Shown: positions 18,525 to 27,731 of the stretch, piece after piece
How the letters are laid out: every line of letters begins with the position of its first letter
Numbering within the stretch: position 1 is the first letter of the stretch
The notes under the pieces: model-generated
Database searches by the model: none
Told to the model about the DNA's origin: nothing
What the model saw: the letters and a program-made list of their open reading frames with translations, nothing else
Program-made: the position numbers and the translations under genes
Assembly (NCBI GenBank): GCA_965198725.1
Contig: CBDAPX010000001.1
Coordinates: forward strand, 2,232,001-2,296,000
DNA from: CBDAPX01 sp965198725
GTDB taxonomy: Bacteria; Pseudomonadota; Alphaproteobacteria; Rhodobacterales; Rhodobacteraceae
Reading direction: 5' to 3'
Length of the DNA stretch: 64,000 nucleotides

Positions 18525-19783
18525 TGCTGTGCCTCCCGATAGGTCGCCTCGACCAACACGCCGTCGGTGACAAAGTCCTGTCCGACCACGATCACATCGG
18601 CCTCATCGGGCAATCCGGTGAGCCAGATCCCATCCGCATCGTCCCGAACCAGCGTTACGTCGCGAAACCGGACGATATTGCCGTCGCCAACGATCCGGAC
18701 ACCCAAGCGTCCTTCGTTGTTCAGCGTCAGTGCGGATTGCGGCAGGCGATGTGCCTTGCTGCCTTCGCCTGCGATCAGGATCTCTGCGGTTTGCCCGTCC
18801 CGGATGCTCAGGTCATCATTGCCGACCGAAATTTCGACAAGGAATGTGCGCGTGGTTGGGTCCGCGGACCGGCTCAGGAACGTGACGATGCCGCCCACCT
18901 CTTGGCCCGTTGCCAACTCAGCCCCGGCGAGCGCGCCAACATTGACCCGCGCGACTTCTGTTTCCGGGACATAACCCACCACTTTGATGGGGTTGAGACG
19001 GATCACCGTGGCGCAAAGGCTGCCGGGCTGCATCAAGCTGCCCAGTTCGGCAGTGTCCGTTTCCAACAGACCGGAGAACGGCGCAACGATGGTCAGCCGA
19101 TCAATTTCCTGTTCCGCAGCGTGCACGGCTGCTTCTGCCGATTCGATGCCTGCCTGAGCGGTTTCCAGACCGGCCTTGGCCGCCTCAATGCTCGCAGATG
19201 CAGAGCTGACCCGCGCTTTGGTTTCGGCCAAACGTGTTTCAGAAGCAAACCCACCTTGCGAGAGTTTGGAGGCAGCGTTGAAGTTTATCTCGGCTTCGTC
19301 ACGGCTGGCAAAGGCTTCATCCAGACGGGCTTGCGCTTCGGGCACGCGGGCTTCGGCCTCTTTCAGACGCGCTTTTGCCTCGGCCAGAGTTGATTCCCGT
19401 GTCCCGGTATCGAGCTGACACAACATATCGCCCGTTTCCACAAAAGAACCCTTGCGCAGCGGTTCAGAAATGACGCGGGCTGTCGTTTCCGAGCGGACCT
19501 CGACCTGACGGTCAGCCTGTGTTTCGCCGCGCATCAAAACAGCGCCGTCAATGGTCTGGGCAACAGACGTCTGCACAACCACCTTCACAGCCTTGGACGC
19601 CGCGGCAGGGGCGGCTTCTTGCGCCGCTGCTTGGGCTACGGTTTCTGCCGAAGCGTTTTCAGCTTCGGTTGCCTCGGTCGCGGTTTCGCCGCGCGCAAAA
19701 GCCACAAGTGCGTCACGTTCAAACACAACAATAATTAAAGTCGCTGTCACCACCAGAGCGGTGAGCATCGGGATCAATCGCAT
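18521..19783 (-). CDS. RND efflux periplasmic adaptor (membrane fusion protein)
   Basis: The 420-residue HlyD/AcrA-type adaptor has an N-terminal membrane helix (MLTALVVTATLIIVVF), an Ala/Glu-rich spacer, a lipoyl half-motif (GSFVETGDMLCQLDTGTRES), a long alpha-helical hairpin (residues about 135-230, Glu/Ala-rich heptads), the second lipoyl half (IVAPFSGLLETDTAELGS) and beta-barrel and proximal domains. The ATG at 19783 has AGAGG upstream; 18 upstream codons are not family-like. It is translationally coupled to the permease, and no outer membrane channel gene is adjacent. Confidence 0.93.
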   Translation of the reverse strand: MRLIPMLTALVVTATLIIVVFERDALVAFARGETATEATEAENASAETVAQAAAQEAAPAAASKAVKVVVQTSVAQTIDGAVLMRGETQADRQVEVRSETTARVISEPLRKGSFVETGDMLCQLDTGTRESTLAEAKARLKEAEARVPEAQARLDEAFASRDEAEINFNAASKLSQGGFASETRLAETKARVSSASASIEAAKAGLETAQAGIESAEAAVHAAEQEIDRLTIVAPFSGLLETDTAELGSLMQPGSLCATVIRLNPIKVVGYVPETEVARVNVGALAGAELATGQEVGGIVTFLSRSADPTTRTFLVEISVGNDDLSIRDGQTAEILIAGEGSKAHRLPQSALTLNNEGRLGVRIVGDGNIVRFRDVTLVRDDADGIWLTGLPDEADVIVVGQDFVTDGVLVEATYREAQQ

Positions 19784-19866
19784 TTCGAGCCTCTTTCCAT
19801 GCGTTTTGCGCGCAGTCGGCAGTACCCACTGTGGCAATTGCGCCTGTATATGGGGATTCTACGCTG

Positions 19867-19878
19867 AACTGACCAGTT
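19867..19878. promoter_or_regulatory. candidate palindromic operator upstream of the RND efflux operon
   Basis: AACTGACCAGTT has two five-base inverted arms around AC. It lies about 85 bases upstream of the adaptor start in the 257-base divergent intergenic region (19784-20040), followed by an A/T-rich stretch (19886-19900). Short dyads of this kind are common TetR/AcrR-type operators near efflux genes, but no regulator gene is adjacent, so this is only a candidate. Confidence 0.3.
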
Positions 19879-20040
19879 TAGATTACGATTTTTTTCACAG
19901 ATTGTACAAGCCGCCCGGGCACTGTGTCTCAGGGACCACTTGGCTTGCCTTTGCTGGCGCGTTAAGAGAGGCGAGTTCCACCAAGACGGGCGGCAAGCTT
20001 CGCAAGGGGAACCAAAGAGATAAGGGGTGCGATACCGGGT

Positions 20041-20715
20041 ATGAGTGATACCGACAGTTTTATCGATGAAGTGACCGAGGAAGTCCGCCGCGACCGGCTG
20101 TACGGATTGTTGCGCCGCTATGGCTGGATCGCTGTTGTGGTCATTTTGTTGATTGTCGGGGGCGCTGCGTTCTCTGAATATCGCAAGGCGCAGACGCGCG
20201 CAGCGGCAGAGCAACTGGGCGATGACATAATTTCAGCCTTGGCCGCGAACGAAGCGTCCGACCGTGCGGCGTCTTTGTCCGCCATCCAAACAGATGATGC
20301 GGGCGGGCAAGCCATTTTGGGCATGTTGACCGCGTCTGCACAGGCCAATGCCGATGATATCGACGCGGCCGTCGCAACGTTGGGCACCATTTCGTCCAAT
20401 GGGGATGTGCCGGAAGTCTATCGCGCCATCGCAAGTTTCAAGGCACTGACGCTGCAGGCAGAGACATTGTCACCAGACGACCTGCGTCTGCAGTTCGAAG
20501 CGCTGGCACAACCCGGTGCCCCAATGCGCCTTTTGGCGGAAGAACAGCTGGCCTTGATCGATCTGCAAAGTGGCGATGACGCTGCGGCGATGGACCGGCT
20601 TCAACGGATTTTTCAGGATGCCGAAGCATCCGGGGCCATTCAGCAACGGGTTGCGCAGCTGATCGTTGCGCTCGGCGGCACGCCGGCCGAACGTCCGGAT
20701 GTTTCGCAGGGCTGA
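20041..20715 (+). CDS. YfgM-like membrane-anchored TPR protein
   Basis: The 224-residue protein has a short cytoplasmic N-terminus (VTEEVRRDRLYGLLRRYG), one membrane helix (WIAVVVILLIVGGAAFSEY, residues about 29-47) and an alanine-rich helical periplasmic domain of the Tetratricopeptide_2 type. This matches YfgM, the ancillary SecYEG translocon subunit that acts in the periplasmic chaperone network. The order yfgM-bamB-der is the same as in Escherichia coli, which supports the assignment. Its 3' end precedes bamB by only 13 bases. Confidence 0.85.
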   Translation: MSDTDSFIDEVTEEVRRDRLYGLLRRYGWIAVVVILLIVGGAAFSEYRKAQTRAAAEQLGDDIISALAANEASDRAASLSAIQTDDAGGQAILGMLTASAQANADDIDAAVATLGTISSNGDVPEVYRAIASFKALTLQAETLSPDDLRLQFEALAQPGAPMRLLAEEQLALIDLQSGDDAAAMDRLQRIFQDAEASGAIQQRVAQLIVALGGTPAERPDVSQG

Positions 20716-20728
20716 TAAGGATCGCATT

Positions 20729-22063
20729 TTGACCCACCGTTCCGATAAGTCGCCCGTTTCGCGTTACAAGTCATTGAGCATTGCCGCGCTTGTCTTGCTT
20801 GTCGCCGGTTGTCAGGAACCTGACGTCATCCTCGTCGGTGAACGAGAGCCAGTGCGCGTGAATGACCTTCCGACCGAACAACTGGCTGCGGGCAGTCGCG
20901 CGATCCGCCTGCCGTCGGCAACAAATAACGCGAGCTTCTCTCAGAATTTCGGGACCGAAGCCTATCGGCCAGCACATCCTGCCTTGCGCAGCACCCCGCA
21001 AAGGGTCTGGTCTGTTTCGATCGGGACAGGCGATGAAAAACGCAAACGTATTACTGCTGCGCCTGTCGTGGCTGATGGGCGCGTGTTCACGCTGGATTCC
21101 ACAGCGCGTGTGACCGGTTTTTCGACCAATGGCAGCGTTTTGTGGTCCTCTGATCTTTTGCCGGCGCGGGCCAGCGAAAAAGACGCGACTGGCGGGGGTT
21201 TGACGTATTCCGGCGGTGCCTTGTACGTGTCTTTGGGCTTTGGCGACCTCGTCAAGCTGGACGCTGTCAGCGGAAACGAAATCTGGCGTCAGCGGCTTGG
21301 TGCGACAGGCAGCGGAACCCCGACGGTTCGCGATGGCCTGGTATATCTTGTTGCCGGTGATGACACCGGTTGGGCGGTCAATGCGGATGACGGAACGATT
21401 GCCTGGCAGGTGGACGCCACGCCCAGTGTCACCAATGTTCTAGGCGCACCTGCACCCGCTTTGACGTCACGCCTTTCGATTTTCGCCTTTGGTTCGGGCG
21501 AGGTTATCGCGACCTTCCGCAATGGCGGCTTGCAGCGCTGGACCGCTTCGGTATCCGGGCAACGTGCCGGGTCCAGCATCAACACGTTTTCGGACCTGAC
21601 CGGCGCGCCGGTTGTTTCCGGCAATACCATTTACGTTGGTAACCAATCTGGCCGCATCGTTGCGCTGGATATCGAAAACGGGTCGCGCCGTTGGACGCTT
21701 GCTCAGGGCACGACCGGTATGATCTGGCCGGCGGGTGGCAGTCTGTTTGTGGTCAACGACAAGAACGAATTGCTGCGTGTCTCTGCGTCGGATGGCGAGA
21801 TCGTCTGGGTTTCCAAACTGCCCTTGTTCGTCAAGGACCGTCCGCGCCGCCGCAGCGAGATTTTCGCGCATTACGGTCCGGTTGTTGCGGGGGGCCGGGT
21901 GATCGTGGTGTCCAATGACGGTGTGATGCGCAGCTTTAGCCCCGAAAACGGTGCCTTGTTGGGGCAGGTAGAGATCCCGGATGGGGCCAGCGCCGCGCCT
22001 GCGGTGGCCGGCGGAACGCTCTACGTTCTGAGCAGCAAGGGCGAATTGCACGCTTTTCGTTGA
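20729..22063 (+). CDS. bamB: outer membrane assembly lipoprotein BamB
   Basis: BamB is the beta-propeller lipoprotein of the BAM complex that inserts outer membrane proteins. A lipobox LVAGC lies at about residues 22-26 after the hydrophobic stretch SIAALVLLV, followed by PQQ-like blades (GRVFTLDSTARVTGF, GALYVSLGFGDLVKLD, NTIYVGNQSGRIVALD, GTLYVLSSKGELHAFR). I chose the TTG at 20729 (MTHRSDKSPVSRYKS) because AAGGA lies seven bases upstream and it does not overlap yfgM; the ATG at 20699 is the alternative. The product would be 444 residues. Confidence 0.9.
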   Translation: MTHRSDKSPVSRYKSLSIAALVLLVAGCQEPDVILVGEREPVRVNDLPTEQLAAGSRAIRLPSATNNASFSQNFGTEAYRPAHPALRSTPQRVWSVSIGTGDEKRKRITAAPVVADGRVFTLDSTARVTGFSTNGSVLWSSDLLPARASEKDATGGGLTYSGGALYVSLGFGDLVKLDAVSGNEIWRQRLGATGSGTPTVRDGLVYLVAGDDTGWAVNADDGTIAWQVDATPSVTNVLGAPAPALTSRLSIFAFGSGEVIATFRNGGLQRWTASVSGQRAGSSINTFSDLTGAPVVSGNTIYVGNQSGRIVALDIENGSRRWTLAQGTTGMIWPAGGSLFVVNDKNELLRVSASDGEIVWVSKLPLFVKDRPRRRSEIFAHYGPVVAGGRVIVVSNDGVMRSFSPENGALLGQVEIPDGASAAPAVAGGTLYVLSSKGELHAFR

Positions 22064-22112
22064 CGCCCATATCGGATAGAGACCTGAGTCTCGTATTCGA
22101 AAGCGTTTAAAA

Positions 22113-23573
22113 ATGTCCTTTACCCTCGCCATCGTGGGTCGCCCGAATGTGGGCAAATCCACGCTCTTTAACCGCTTGGTCGGCAAACGCGTGGCTTTGG
22201 TCGATGACCAGCCGGGTGTGACGCGCGACCTGCGCGAGGGTGAGGCGCGGCTGGGTGATTTGCGGTTTACCGTCATCGATACCGCCGGGCTGGAAGATGC
22301 CACCGATGATAGTTTGCAAGGCCGGATGCGCCGGCTGACCGAGCGCGCGGTGGATATGGCCGATATCTGCCTCTTTATGATCGACGCGCGGGCAGGGGTG
22401 ACGCCAACGGATGAGGTGTTTGCCGAGATTCTGCGTAAACGCAGCGCGCATGTGATCCTTGCCGCGAACAAGGGTGAAGGGTCAGCCGCGGATGCAGGCG
22501 TGATCGAGGCTTATTCGCTGGGTCTGGGCGAGCCGATCCGGCTGAGCGCGGAACATGGCGAGGGGCTCAACGACCTCTACACTATTTTGATGCCTCTGGC
22601 GGATGGTTTTGCAGATCGCGCAAGTGCCGATGCCCCGGAAACCGATATCGATCTGGACGAAGATGAGGAAGAAGGCGATGTGCCTTCACACGAACCCACC
22701 GCCGCGCGTCCGCTGCAAGTGGCCGTGGTCGGTCGCCCGAATGCCGGCAAATCGACACTGATCAACAAGATCCTTGGCGAGGACCGCCTGTTGACCGGAC
22801 CTGAGGCGGGGATCACCCGCGATGCGATTTCGCTGCAGGTCGATTGGCAGGGCACACCGATGCGGATTTTTGATACCGCTGGCATGCGCAAGAAAGCCAA
22901 GGTTCAGGAAAAGCTGGAAAAGCTGTCGGTCAGTGACGGTTTGCGCGCGGTCAAATTTGCCGAGGTCGTGGTCGTCTTGCTGGACGCCGCGATCCCCTTT
23001 GAACAACAGGACCTGCGTATTGCCGATCTGGCCGAACGCGAAGGCCGCGCGGTTGTCGTGGCCGTCAACAAATGGGATGTCGAAGACGACAAGCAGGGTA
23101 AGCTGCGCGACCTCAAAGAAGCCTTTGAACGGCTCCTGCCACAACTGCGCGGTGCGCCCCTGATTACCGTTTCGGCCAAAACCGGCCGCGGTCTGGACCG
23201 GCTGCACGACGCAATTCGTCGGGCACATGATGTTTGGAACCGACGGGTCACTACGGCACAGTTGAACCGTTGGTTGACAGGTATGCTGGAACAGCATCCG
23301 CCGCCTGCGCCACAAGGCAAGCGGATCAAGCTACGTTATATGACCCAGGCCAAGACCCGCCCGCCGGGCTTTGTCGTCATGTGCAGTCACCCTGACAAAA
23401 TGCCCGACAGCTATTCGCGTTACCTCGTAAACGGTCTGCGCGAAGACTTTGACATGCCGGGTACGCCCATTCGACTGACCATGCGCGGGCAGGGGGATAA
23501 GAACCCCTACAAAGGCCGTAAGAAGTCGGGGCCGTCCAAACTGCGCAAGCACATCAAGGGCCGCGCGAGCTGA
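22113..23573 (+). CDS. der: ribosome biogenesis GTPase Der (EngA)
   Basis: Der has two tandem GTPase domains and a KH-like C-terminal domain and acts in 50S ribosomal subunit assembly. The 486-residue sequence shows the first P-loop GRPNVGKSTLF (residues about 9-19) with DTAGLED, the second P-loop GRPNAGKSTLI (about 207-217) with DTAGMRKKAK and NKWD, and the KH part TARLTMRGQG-like near the end (RLTMRGQGDKNPYKGRKK). An acidic linker (DLDEDEEEGD) joins the GTPase domains. It follows bamB by 49 bases. No good ribosome binding site is visible; the region just before the ATG is A-rich. Confidence 0.96.
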   Translation: MSFTLAIVGRPNVGKSTLFNRLVGKRVALVDDQPGVTRDLREGEARLGDLRFTVIDTAGLEDATDDSLQGRMRRLTERAVDMADICLFMIDARAGVTPTDEVFAEILRKRSAHVILAANKGEGSAADAGVIEAYSLGLGEPIRLSAEHGEGLNDLYTILMPLADGFADRASADAPETDIDLDEDEEEGDVPSHEPTAARPLQVAVVGRPNAGKSTLINKILGEDRLLTGPEAGITRDAISLQVDWQGTPMRIFDTAGMRKKAKVQEKLEKLSVSDGLRAVKFAEVVVVLLDAAIPFEQQDLRIADLAEREGRAVVVAVNKWDVEDDKQGKLRDLKEAFERLLPQLRGAPLITVSAKTGRGLDRLHDAIRRAHDVWNRRVTTAQLNRWLTGMLEQHPPPAPQGKRIKLRYMTQAKTRPPGFVVMCSHPDKMPDSYSRYLVNGLREDFDMPGTPIRLTMRGQGDKNPYKGRKKSGPSKLRKHIKGRAS

Positions 23574-23754
23574 TGATCGGCTGGTGTGACTAAGCCGCGA
23601 CAAAGCCACGCTTTTTGATGGCACCCCGTGACAAGACGCAAAATCGGTATTATTTCTCAACCTGTCTGGAACGGGGTGGCGCTATGTTGCGTCGGGTTTG
23701 TTTCGGACGATTTGGTTAGGACATTGCGGGAAACCGAAGACAAAGGATCAGAAG

Positions 23755-24744
23755 ATGGATCTGCGGGCGCATACTCGGGACTATATCGAAAAAGACAACT
23801 GGTTGGCATCGCTCAGTTATTTCGGAACATTCGCAGTCTATTTCGCCTCACTTTACCTTGCGATCGTGTATGTCGGCACATGGTGGGTACTGGCCCCCAT
23901 GATCGTGGTGAACGCCTTTGCTGCGGTTCGGCTTTACGTATTGCAGCATGACACGGGACATCATTCCCTTTTTGCCACGCGGGCACAGAACGAATTGGCC
24001 GGTCACGTGCTGTCGCCGTTTACCTTCGCCCCGTTCGAGGTGATGAAGCAAAACCACAACATGCATCATGGGTTTCTGGGCAATCTCGATCACCGCGATA
24101 CCACCGAAATTCATACGATGACCCTGCGCGAATGGAACGCAGCGGGGTTTTGGGATCGCCTGTCATACCGGCTTTACCGGAACCCGTTTGTGCTGATCCC
24201 TGTTGGGTCTCTGTTCACCTATTTCATCCGCTACCGCTGGCCAAAGAACACAACGAAGTTCGGCGTGACCGGCGTCTTGCTGCACAACCTGTCGATCCTC
24301 GTTTACATGGGCATTCTTTATGCGCTGTTCGGATGGATCGGATTGGCTGTTTGGTTTGTGGCCAGCTTTGTTGGCGGGATGATCGGGGTGTTCCTCGTCT
24401 ACCTGCAGCACAATTTTGAAGACACGTATTGGGACCGTCGCCCGGATCTCGACCCGCAGATTGCTGCGTTGCAGGGATCGTCATGTCTGGATTTCGGGTG
24501 GTTCTTTGACTTCATCGTCGCGAACATCACACTCCACGATATCCATCATTTCAACGCGCGCATCCCGAGCTATCGCTTGCGCCGCTGTCACCACAGCCTG
24601 CCGGAAGAGGTTGCGCCGCGCCGGATCAAGTTTCCCGAAGCGGTGGCGGCCTTGCGGTTGAAGCTGTGGGATGAGGAAAACGAACGGCTTGTTCCTTTCC
24701 CCAAACAAGGTCAGCGTCAGGATGCAACCCTGATGGGCGCCTGA
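23755..24744 (+). CDS. membrane fatty acid desaturase
   Basis: The 329-residue protein has the three histidine boxes of membrane di-iron desaturases: HDTGHHS, HNMHHGFLGN and HDIHHFN, and four to six membrane helices between them (for example YFASLYLAIVYVGTWWVLA and VWFVASFVGGMIGVFLVY). It should introduce a double bond into acyl chains of membrane lipids; regiospecificity cannot be told. The ATG at 23755 has AAGGA upstream; the frame extends 19 codons further without a convincing start. A UUCG-loop terminator follows at 24771-24796. Confidence 0.9.
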   Translation: MDLRAHTRDYIEKDNWLASLSYFGTFAVYFASLYLAIVYVGTWWVLAPMIVVNAFAAVRLYVLQHDTGHHSLFATRAQNELAGHVLSPFTFAPFEVMKQNHNMHHGFLGNLDHRDTTEIHTMTLREWNAAGFWDRLSYRLYRNPFVLIPVGSLFTYFIRYRWPKNTTKFGVTGVLLHNLSILVYMGILYALFGWIGLAVWFVASFVGGMIGVFLVYLQHNFEDTYWDRRPDLDPQIAALQGSSCLDFGWFFDFIVANITLHDIHHFNARIPSYRLRRCHHSLPEEVAPRRIKFPEAVAALRLKLWDEENERLVPFPKQGQRQDATLMGA

Positions 24745-24770
24745 TGTCAGCAAGACAGCTTAGAATTTGG

Positions 24771-24796
24771 AACGGCGGCCTTCGGGTCGCCGTTTT
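24771..24796 (+). terminator. intrinsic terminator with UUCG tetraloop after the desaturase
   Basis: A ten-base stem (24771-24780 with 24785-24794, one wobble pair) closes a TTCG tetraloop and runs into a short T tract. Confidence 0.8.
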
Positions 24797-24942
24797 CTGT
24801 TCTGCCGGGCGACAAGCTGCGATTTGACAAACGTATATACATTAAATATGCAAATGATATCAATTCAAGCGGACCAGCGGTGTCAGTTTTGCAATCGCGC
24901 AAAGTGGGTGCCTGACAAGTCCCGATAAAAGGAGGACGGAAT

Positions 24943-25446
24943 ATGATTGAGGTGTCTCGTGTTGTTGGCGTTGGGCATATCCTGGTAAAAACCCTTGCGG
25001 GTGTGGGGATCCGCACGGCCGAGGATTTGGCCAAATCAACCCCGGAGGCGTTGGTCGGGATCCCGGGTATTGGTGTGCGCAAGGCAGAGGTCCTGATCGC
25101 TTCGGCGCAAAAACTGATGTCCGCAGTGGATGCCCCAGCACCCCAAAGCCCGCCTGCACCGAAACCTGCGGCGAAGGTCGCGTCGTCGGTTGTTGAGGCG
25201 GCTTCAGAACCGGCACCGGAACCGGTTGCCAAAGCCCCCAAATCGCCGAAAAAGAAACCAAAGAAGGCAACAAAGCCAGCAAAAGCGTCGGAAGAAAAAA
25301 AGAAGAAAAAGACCAAGGACAAGGCCGGGAAAAAGAAGAAAACCGCGACCAAGGAAGACAAGAAAAAGACCAAAAAGGACGCGGCCAAAAAGGACAAGAA
25401 GGCCACGAAATCCGGTAAGAAATCGGGAAAGAAGAAAAAGAAGTGA
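24943..25446 (+). CDS. helix-hairpin-helix protein with histone-H1-like lysine-rich tail
   Basis: The 167-residue protein has two parts. Residues 1-60 form two helix-hairpin-helix motifs (GVGHILVKTLAGVGIRTAED and GIPGIGVRKAEVLIASAQ), a non-sequence-specific DNA-binding fold. After an Ala/Pro linker, residues 84-167 are dominated by lysine with scattered Ala, Ser and Thr, very like histone H1 C-termini and bacterial H1-like proteins. This suggests a nucleoid-associated protein that condenses or bridges DNA. A strong AAGGAGG precedes the ATG. The combination is uncommon; the function is inferred from composition and fold only. Confidence 0.8.
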   Translation: MIEVSRVVGVGHILVKTLAGVGIRTAEDLAKSTPEALVGIPGIGVRKAEVLIASAQKLMSAVDAPAPQSPPAPKPAAKVASSVVEAASEPAPEPVAKAPKSPKKKPKKATKPAKASEEKKKKKTKDKAGKKKKTATKEDKKKTKKDAAKKDKKATKSGKKSGKKKKK

Positions 25447-25453
25447 TGTGGGT

Positions 25454-26164
25454 TTAGCGGGCGGAGGACCGCCAGGCCAAAGCAACGGACATCAACGCGC
25501 CCGCCGCGGCGATCCCTGTCACCGCGGGGGCGTTTGTGCCGTTCTGAACCGCCACGGCCACCAGCGCCCATGCCAGCGACAGCCCGTATTCGGCAATATC
25601 AGGCAGGGCCAGCAAAACGCCTATACCGATGATCAGAGCAAGCGCCAGGCTCAGATAGGCCGCGGCAAGCGGCGACAGTATCCCGTAACCGCCCAGCACA
25701 AAGCCCAACGCGACCGACGCGGCCGCGGTCAGCCATCCGGCGTAAAACCCGATGGGTGCGCGGGCGTACCACCGGTCCAGCGCGGGCGCGGTGGCCAGTG
25801 CTTTGAGCGCGCCGGCCAGCATGATCCAGATCAGGATGGTTGCGGCCAAGGGCGCGATCACCGCCACCGGCAACCACGCGGCACCAACCGCAACGCTCAA
25901 TGTGAGGGCCGGGCGCGACGCCTGCCAGTCCGGTTCATTCCGGCGTTTCAGCAATCCGAACACCGCGTGCACGACGAGCCACAGGTAAATCACCCCCCAG
26001 ATCGCAAAGGCATAGCCCTCTGGCTGGTCCGGCGGGGTGTCTTGCGGGATCGGGAATTGATCGGCTTCAAAGCCGTTGAACCCGGGCAACAGCCAGGGCG
26101 ACACCCCAAAGGCAACCGTCGCCAAAAGCAACAGGATCGCCCAGATCAGGGTGCCGCGCGGCAT
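25454..26164 (-). CDS. TspO/MBR-like multipass membrane protein (tryptophan-rich sensory protein-like)
   Basis: The 236-residue protein is almost entirely hydrophobic with about seven membrane helices. PEGYAFAIWGVIYLWLVVHA near residue 50 and the spacing of tryptophans resemble proteins annotated as tryptophan-rich sensory (TspO/MBR-like) in this group, though it is longer than classical TspO (about 160 residues). Ligand and role are unknown. Its ATG at 26164 overlaps the serS stop codon by one base (TGATG), so it is cotranscribed and translationally coupled with serS. Confidence 0.75.
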   Translation of the reverse strand: MPRGTLIWAILLLLATVAFGVSPWLLPGFNGFEADQFPIPQDTPPDQPEGYAFAIWGVIYLWLVVHAVFGLLKRRNEPDWQASRPALTLSVAVGAAWLPVAVIAPLAATILIWIMLAGALKALATAPALDRWYARAPIGFYAGWLTAAASVALGFVLGGYGILSPLAAAYLSLALALIIGIGVLLALPDIAEYGLSLAWALVAVAVQNGTNAPAVTGIAAAGALMSVALAWRSSAR

Positions 26165-27456
26165 CAGCTCAGGACCCCGTCCGCGCCCAAGGTGGTTTTG
26201 CCGCCCAGATATGGCGCCAGAACCTCGGGCAAGCTCACAGTCCCGTCCGCCTGTTGGCCGTTTTCCAGAACGGCGATCAGGCACCGTCCCACGGCAAGGC
26301 CGGAACCGTTAAGCGTGTGGACGAATTGCGGTTTGCCCCCATCGGCGGGTTTGAACCGCGCATTCATGCGCCGCGCCTGAAAATCCCCGGTGGTCGAGAC
26401 GGACGAGATCTCGCGATAAGTATTCTGACCGGGCAACCACGCCTCGATGTCATAGGTCCGGCGCGCGCCAAAGCCCATGTCGCCTGTGCACAGAACCACG
26501 GTGCGATAGGGGATGCCCAACGCCTCCAGAATGCCCTCGGCACAGCCCAGCATCCGCTTTTGTTCGTCATCAGATGCATCCGGGTGGGTGACAGACACCA
26601 TTTCGACCTTTTCGAACTGGTGCTGGCGCAACATGCCTGCCGTATCCTTGCCCGCGCTGCCCGCTTCGGAACGGAAACAGGCGGTATGCGCGGTCATACG
26701 GATCGGCAGATCGCCCTCGGCCAGCACGTCGCCCGCCACGGAATAGGTCAGCGAAACCTCGGAGGTCGGGATCAACCACCAGCCATTGGTGGTCTGATAG
26801 CTGTCTTCGCCAAATTTCGGCAGCTTGTCGGTGCCATACATCGCCTCGTCCCGGACCAGCACGGGGGTCTGCATCTCTGTCAGCCCGTTTTGATCCACAT
26901 GGGTGTCGATCATGTACTGGGCCAGCGCACGGTGAATGCGGGCCATCGCGCCTTTGAGGAACACAAACCGCGCGCCCGACACTTTGGCCGCCGTTTCGAA
27001 ATCCATGCCGGGGACGACCCCGGCCAGCTCGTAATGCTCTTTCGGCGCAAAATCGAAATTGCGCGGGCTGCCCCAGCGTTTGACCTCGACATTGTCGTCC
27101 TCATCCGCGCCCTCGGGCACATCCGCCGCAGGCAGGTTCGCAATCCGCGCCAGCATATCGGTCAGCTCGGCATCCAGCTCTTTGGCGGCGGCCTGCATCT
27201 CGGCCACTTCGGCCTTTTTCTGACCGACCAGCGCGCGCAGGCGTTCAAATTCCGCCTCATCGCCACGCCCCTTGGCCGCGCCCACCTCTTTCGAGGCTTT
27301 GTTCTGCTCGGCCTGCGCGGTTTCAGCAGCGAGGATCTTGGCCCGCCGCGCCTCGTCCAGCTTCAGGATCTCCGACGACACCGCCGCATCCCCCCGCCGC
27401 GCCAAAGCGGCGTCAAAAGCGTCAGGGTTTTCGCGGATGGCTCGAATGTCATGCAT
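26164..27456 (-). CDS. serS: seryl-tRNA synthetase
   Basis: SerS charges tRNA-Ser in the cytoplasm. The 430-residue protein has the N-terminal antiparallel coiled coil (residues about 30-100, rich in Glu/Ala/Lys) and a class II catalytic core: motif 2 region FRSEAGSAGKDTAG and LRQHQFEKVEMV, ending with motif 3 NGSGLAVGRCLIAVLEN. Length and start (MHDIRAIRENPDAF) are standard, with AAGGA upstream of the ATG. Confidence 0.97.
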   Translation of the reverse strand: MHDIRAIRENPDAFDAALARRGDAAVSSEILKLDEARRAKILAAETAQAEQNKASKEVGAAKGRGDEAEFERLRALVGQKKAEVAEMQAAAKELDAELTDMLARIANLPAADVPEGADEDDNVEVKRWGSPRNFDFAPKEHYELAGVVPGMDFETAAKVSGARFVFLKGAMARIHRALAQYMIDTHVDQNGLTEMQTPVLVRDEAMYGTDKLPKFGEDSYQTTNGWWLIPTSEVSLTYSVAGDVLAEGDLPIRMTAHTACFRSEAGSAGKDTAGMLRQHQFEKVEMVSVTHPDASDDEQKRMLGCAEGILEALGIPYRTVVLCTGDMGFGARRTYDIEAWLPGQNTYREISSVSTTGDFQARRMNARFKPADGGKPQFVHTLNGSGLAVGRCLIAVLENGQQADGTVSLPEVLAPYLGGKTTLGADGVLS

Positions 27457-27526
27457 GGGACCAGATCCTTCTTCTTCGAGTCGTCTGCCGCCTTATGCCC
27501 CAAGCGCGGGCAGAGGGGTAGGGGCG

Positions 27527-27616
27527 TCAGCCGTCCTTCTTTGTTGCGTCCCACGTGCTGGGGTCGTTCGGGTCAAAGCCGATGGATTGCAATACGCGTA
27601 GAATTTTGAAGAACAT
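27527..27616 (-). CDS. possible 29-residue small protein
   Basis: A small frame on the minus strand upstream of serS encodes a peptide starting MFFKILRVLQSIGFDPNDP and ending with a hydrophilic Lys/Asp-rich tail. The amphipathic start and FDPNDPSTWD look protein-like, but no clear ribosome binding site precedes the ATG, and 29 residues is near the limit of what can be called. It could be a true conserved small protein or chance. Confidence 0.3.
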   Translation of the reverse strand: MFFKILRVLQSIGFDPNDPSTWDATKKDG

Positions 27617-27731
27617 GCTGAAACCAATCGTGTTGGCGCATGTAACGCATTTTCGTGAACAGCTTATTTGTGTGCGACCCATTGGTCCGCGCCCAACACC
27701 GCGCGGCGGCGGGGAAAGGTCTTACATGGCA

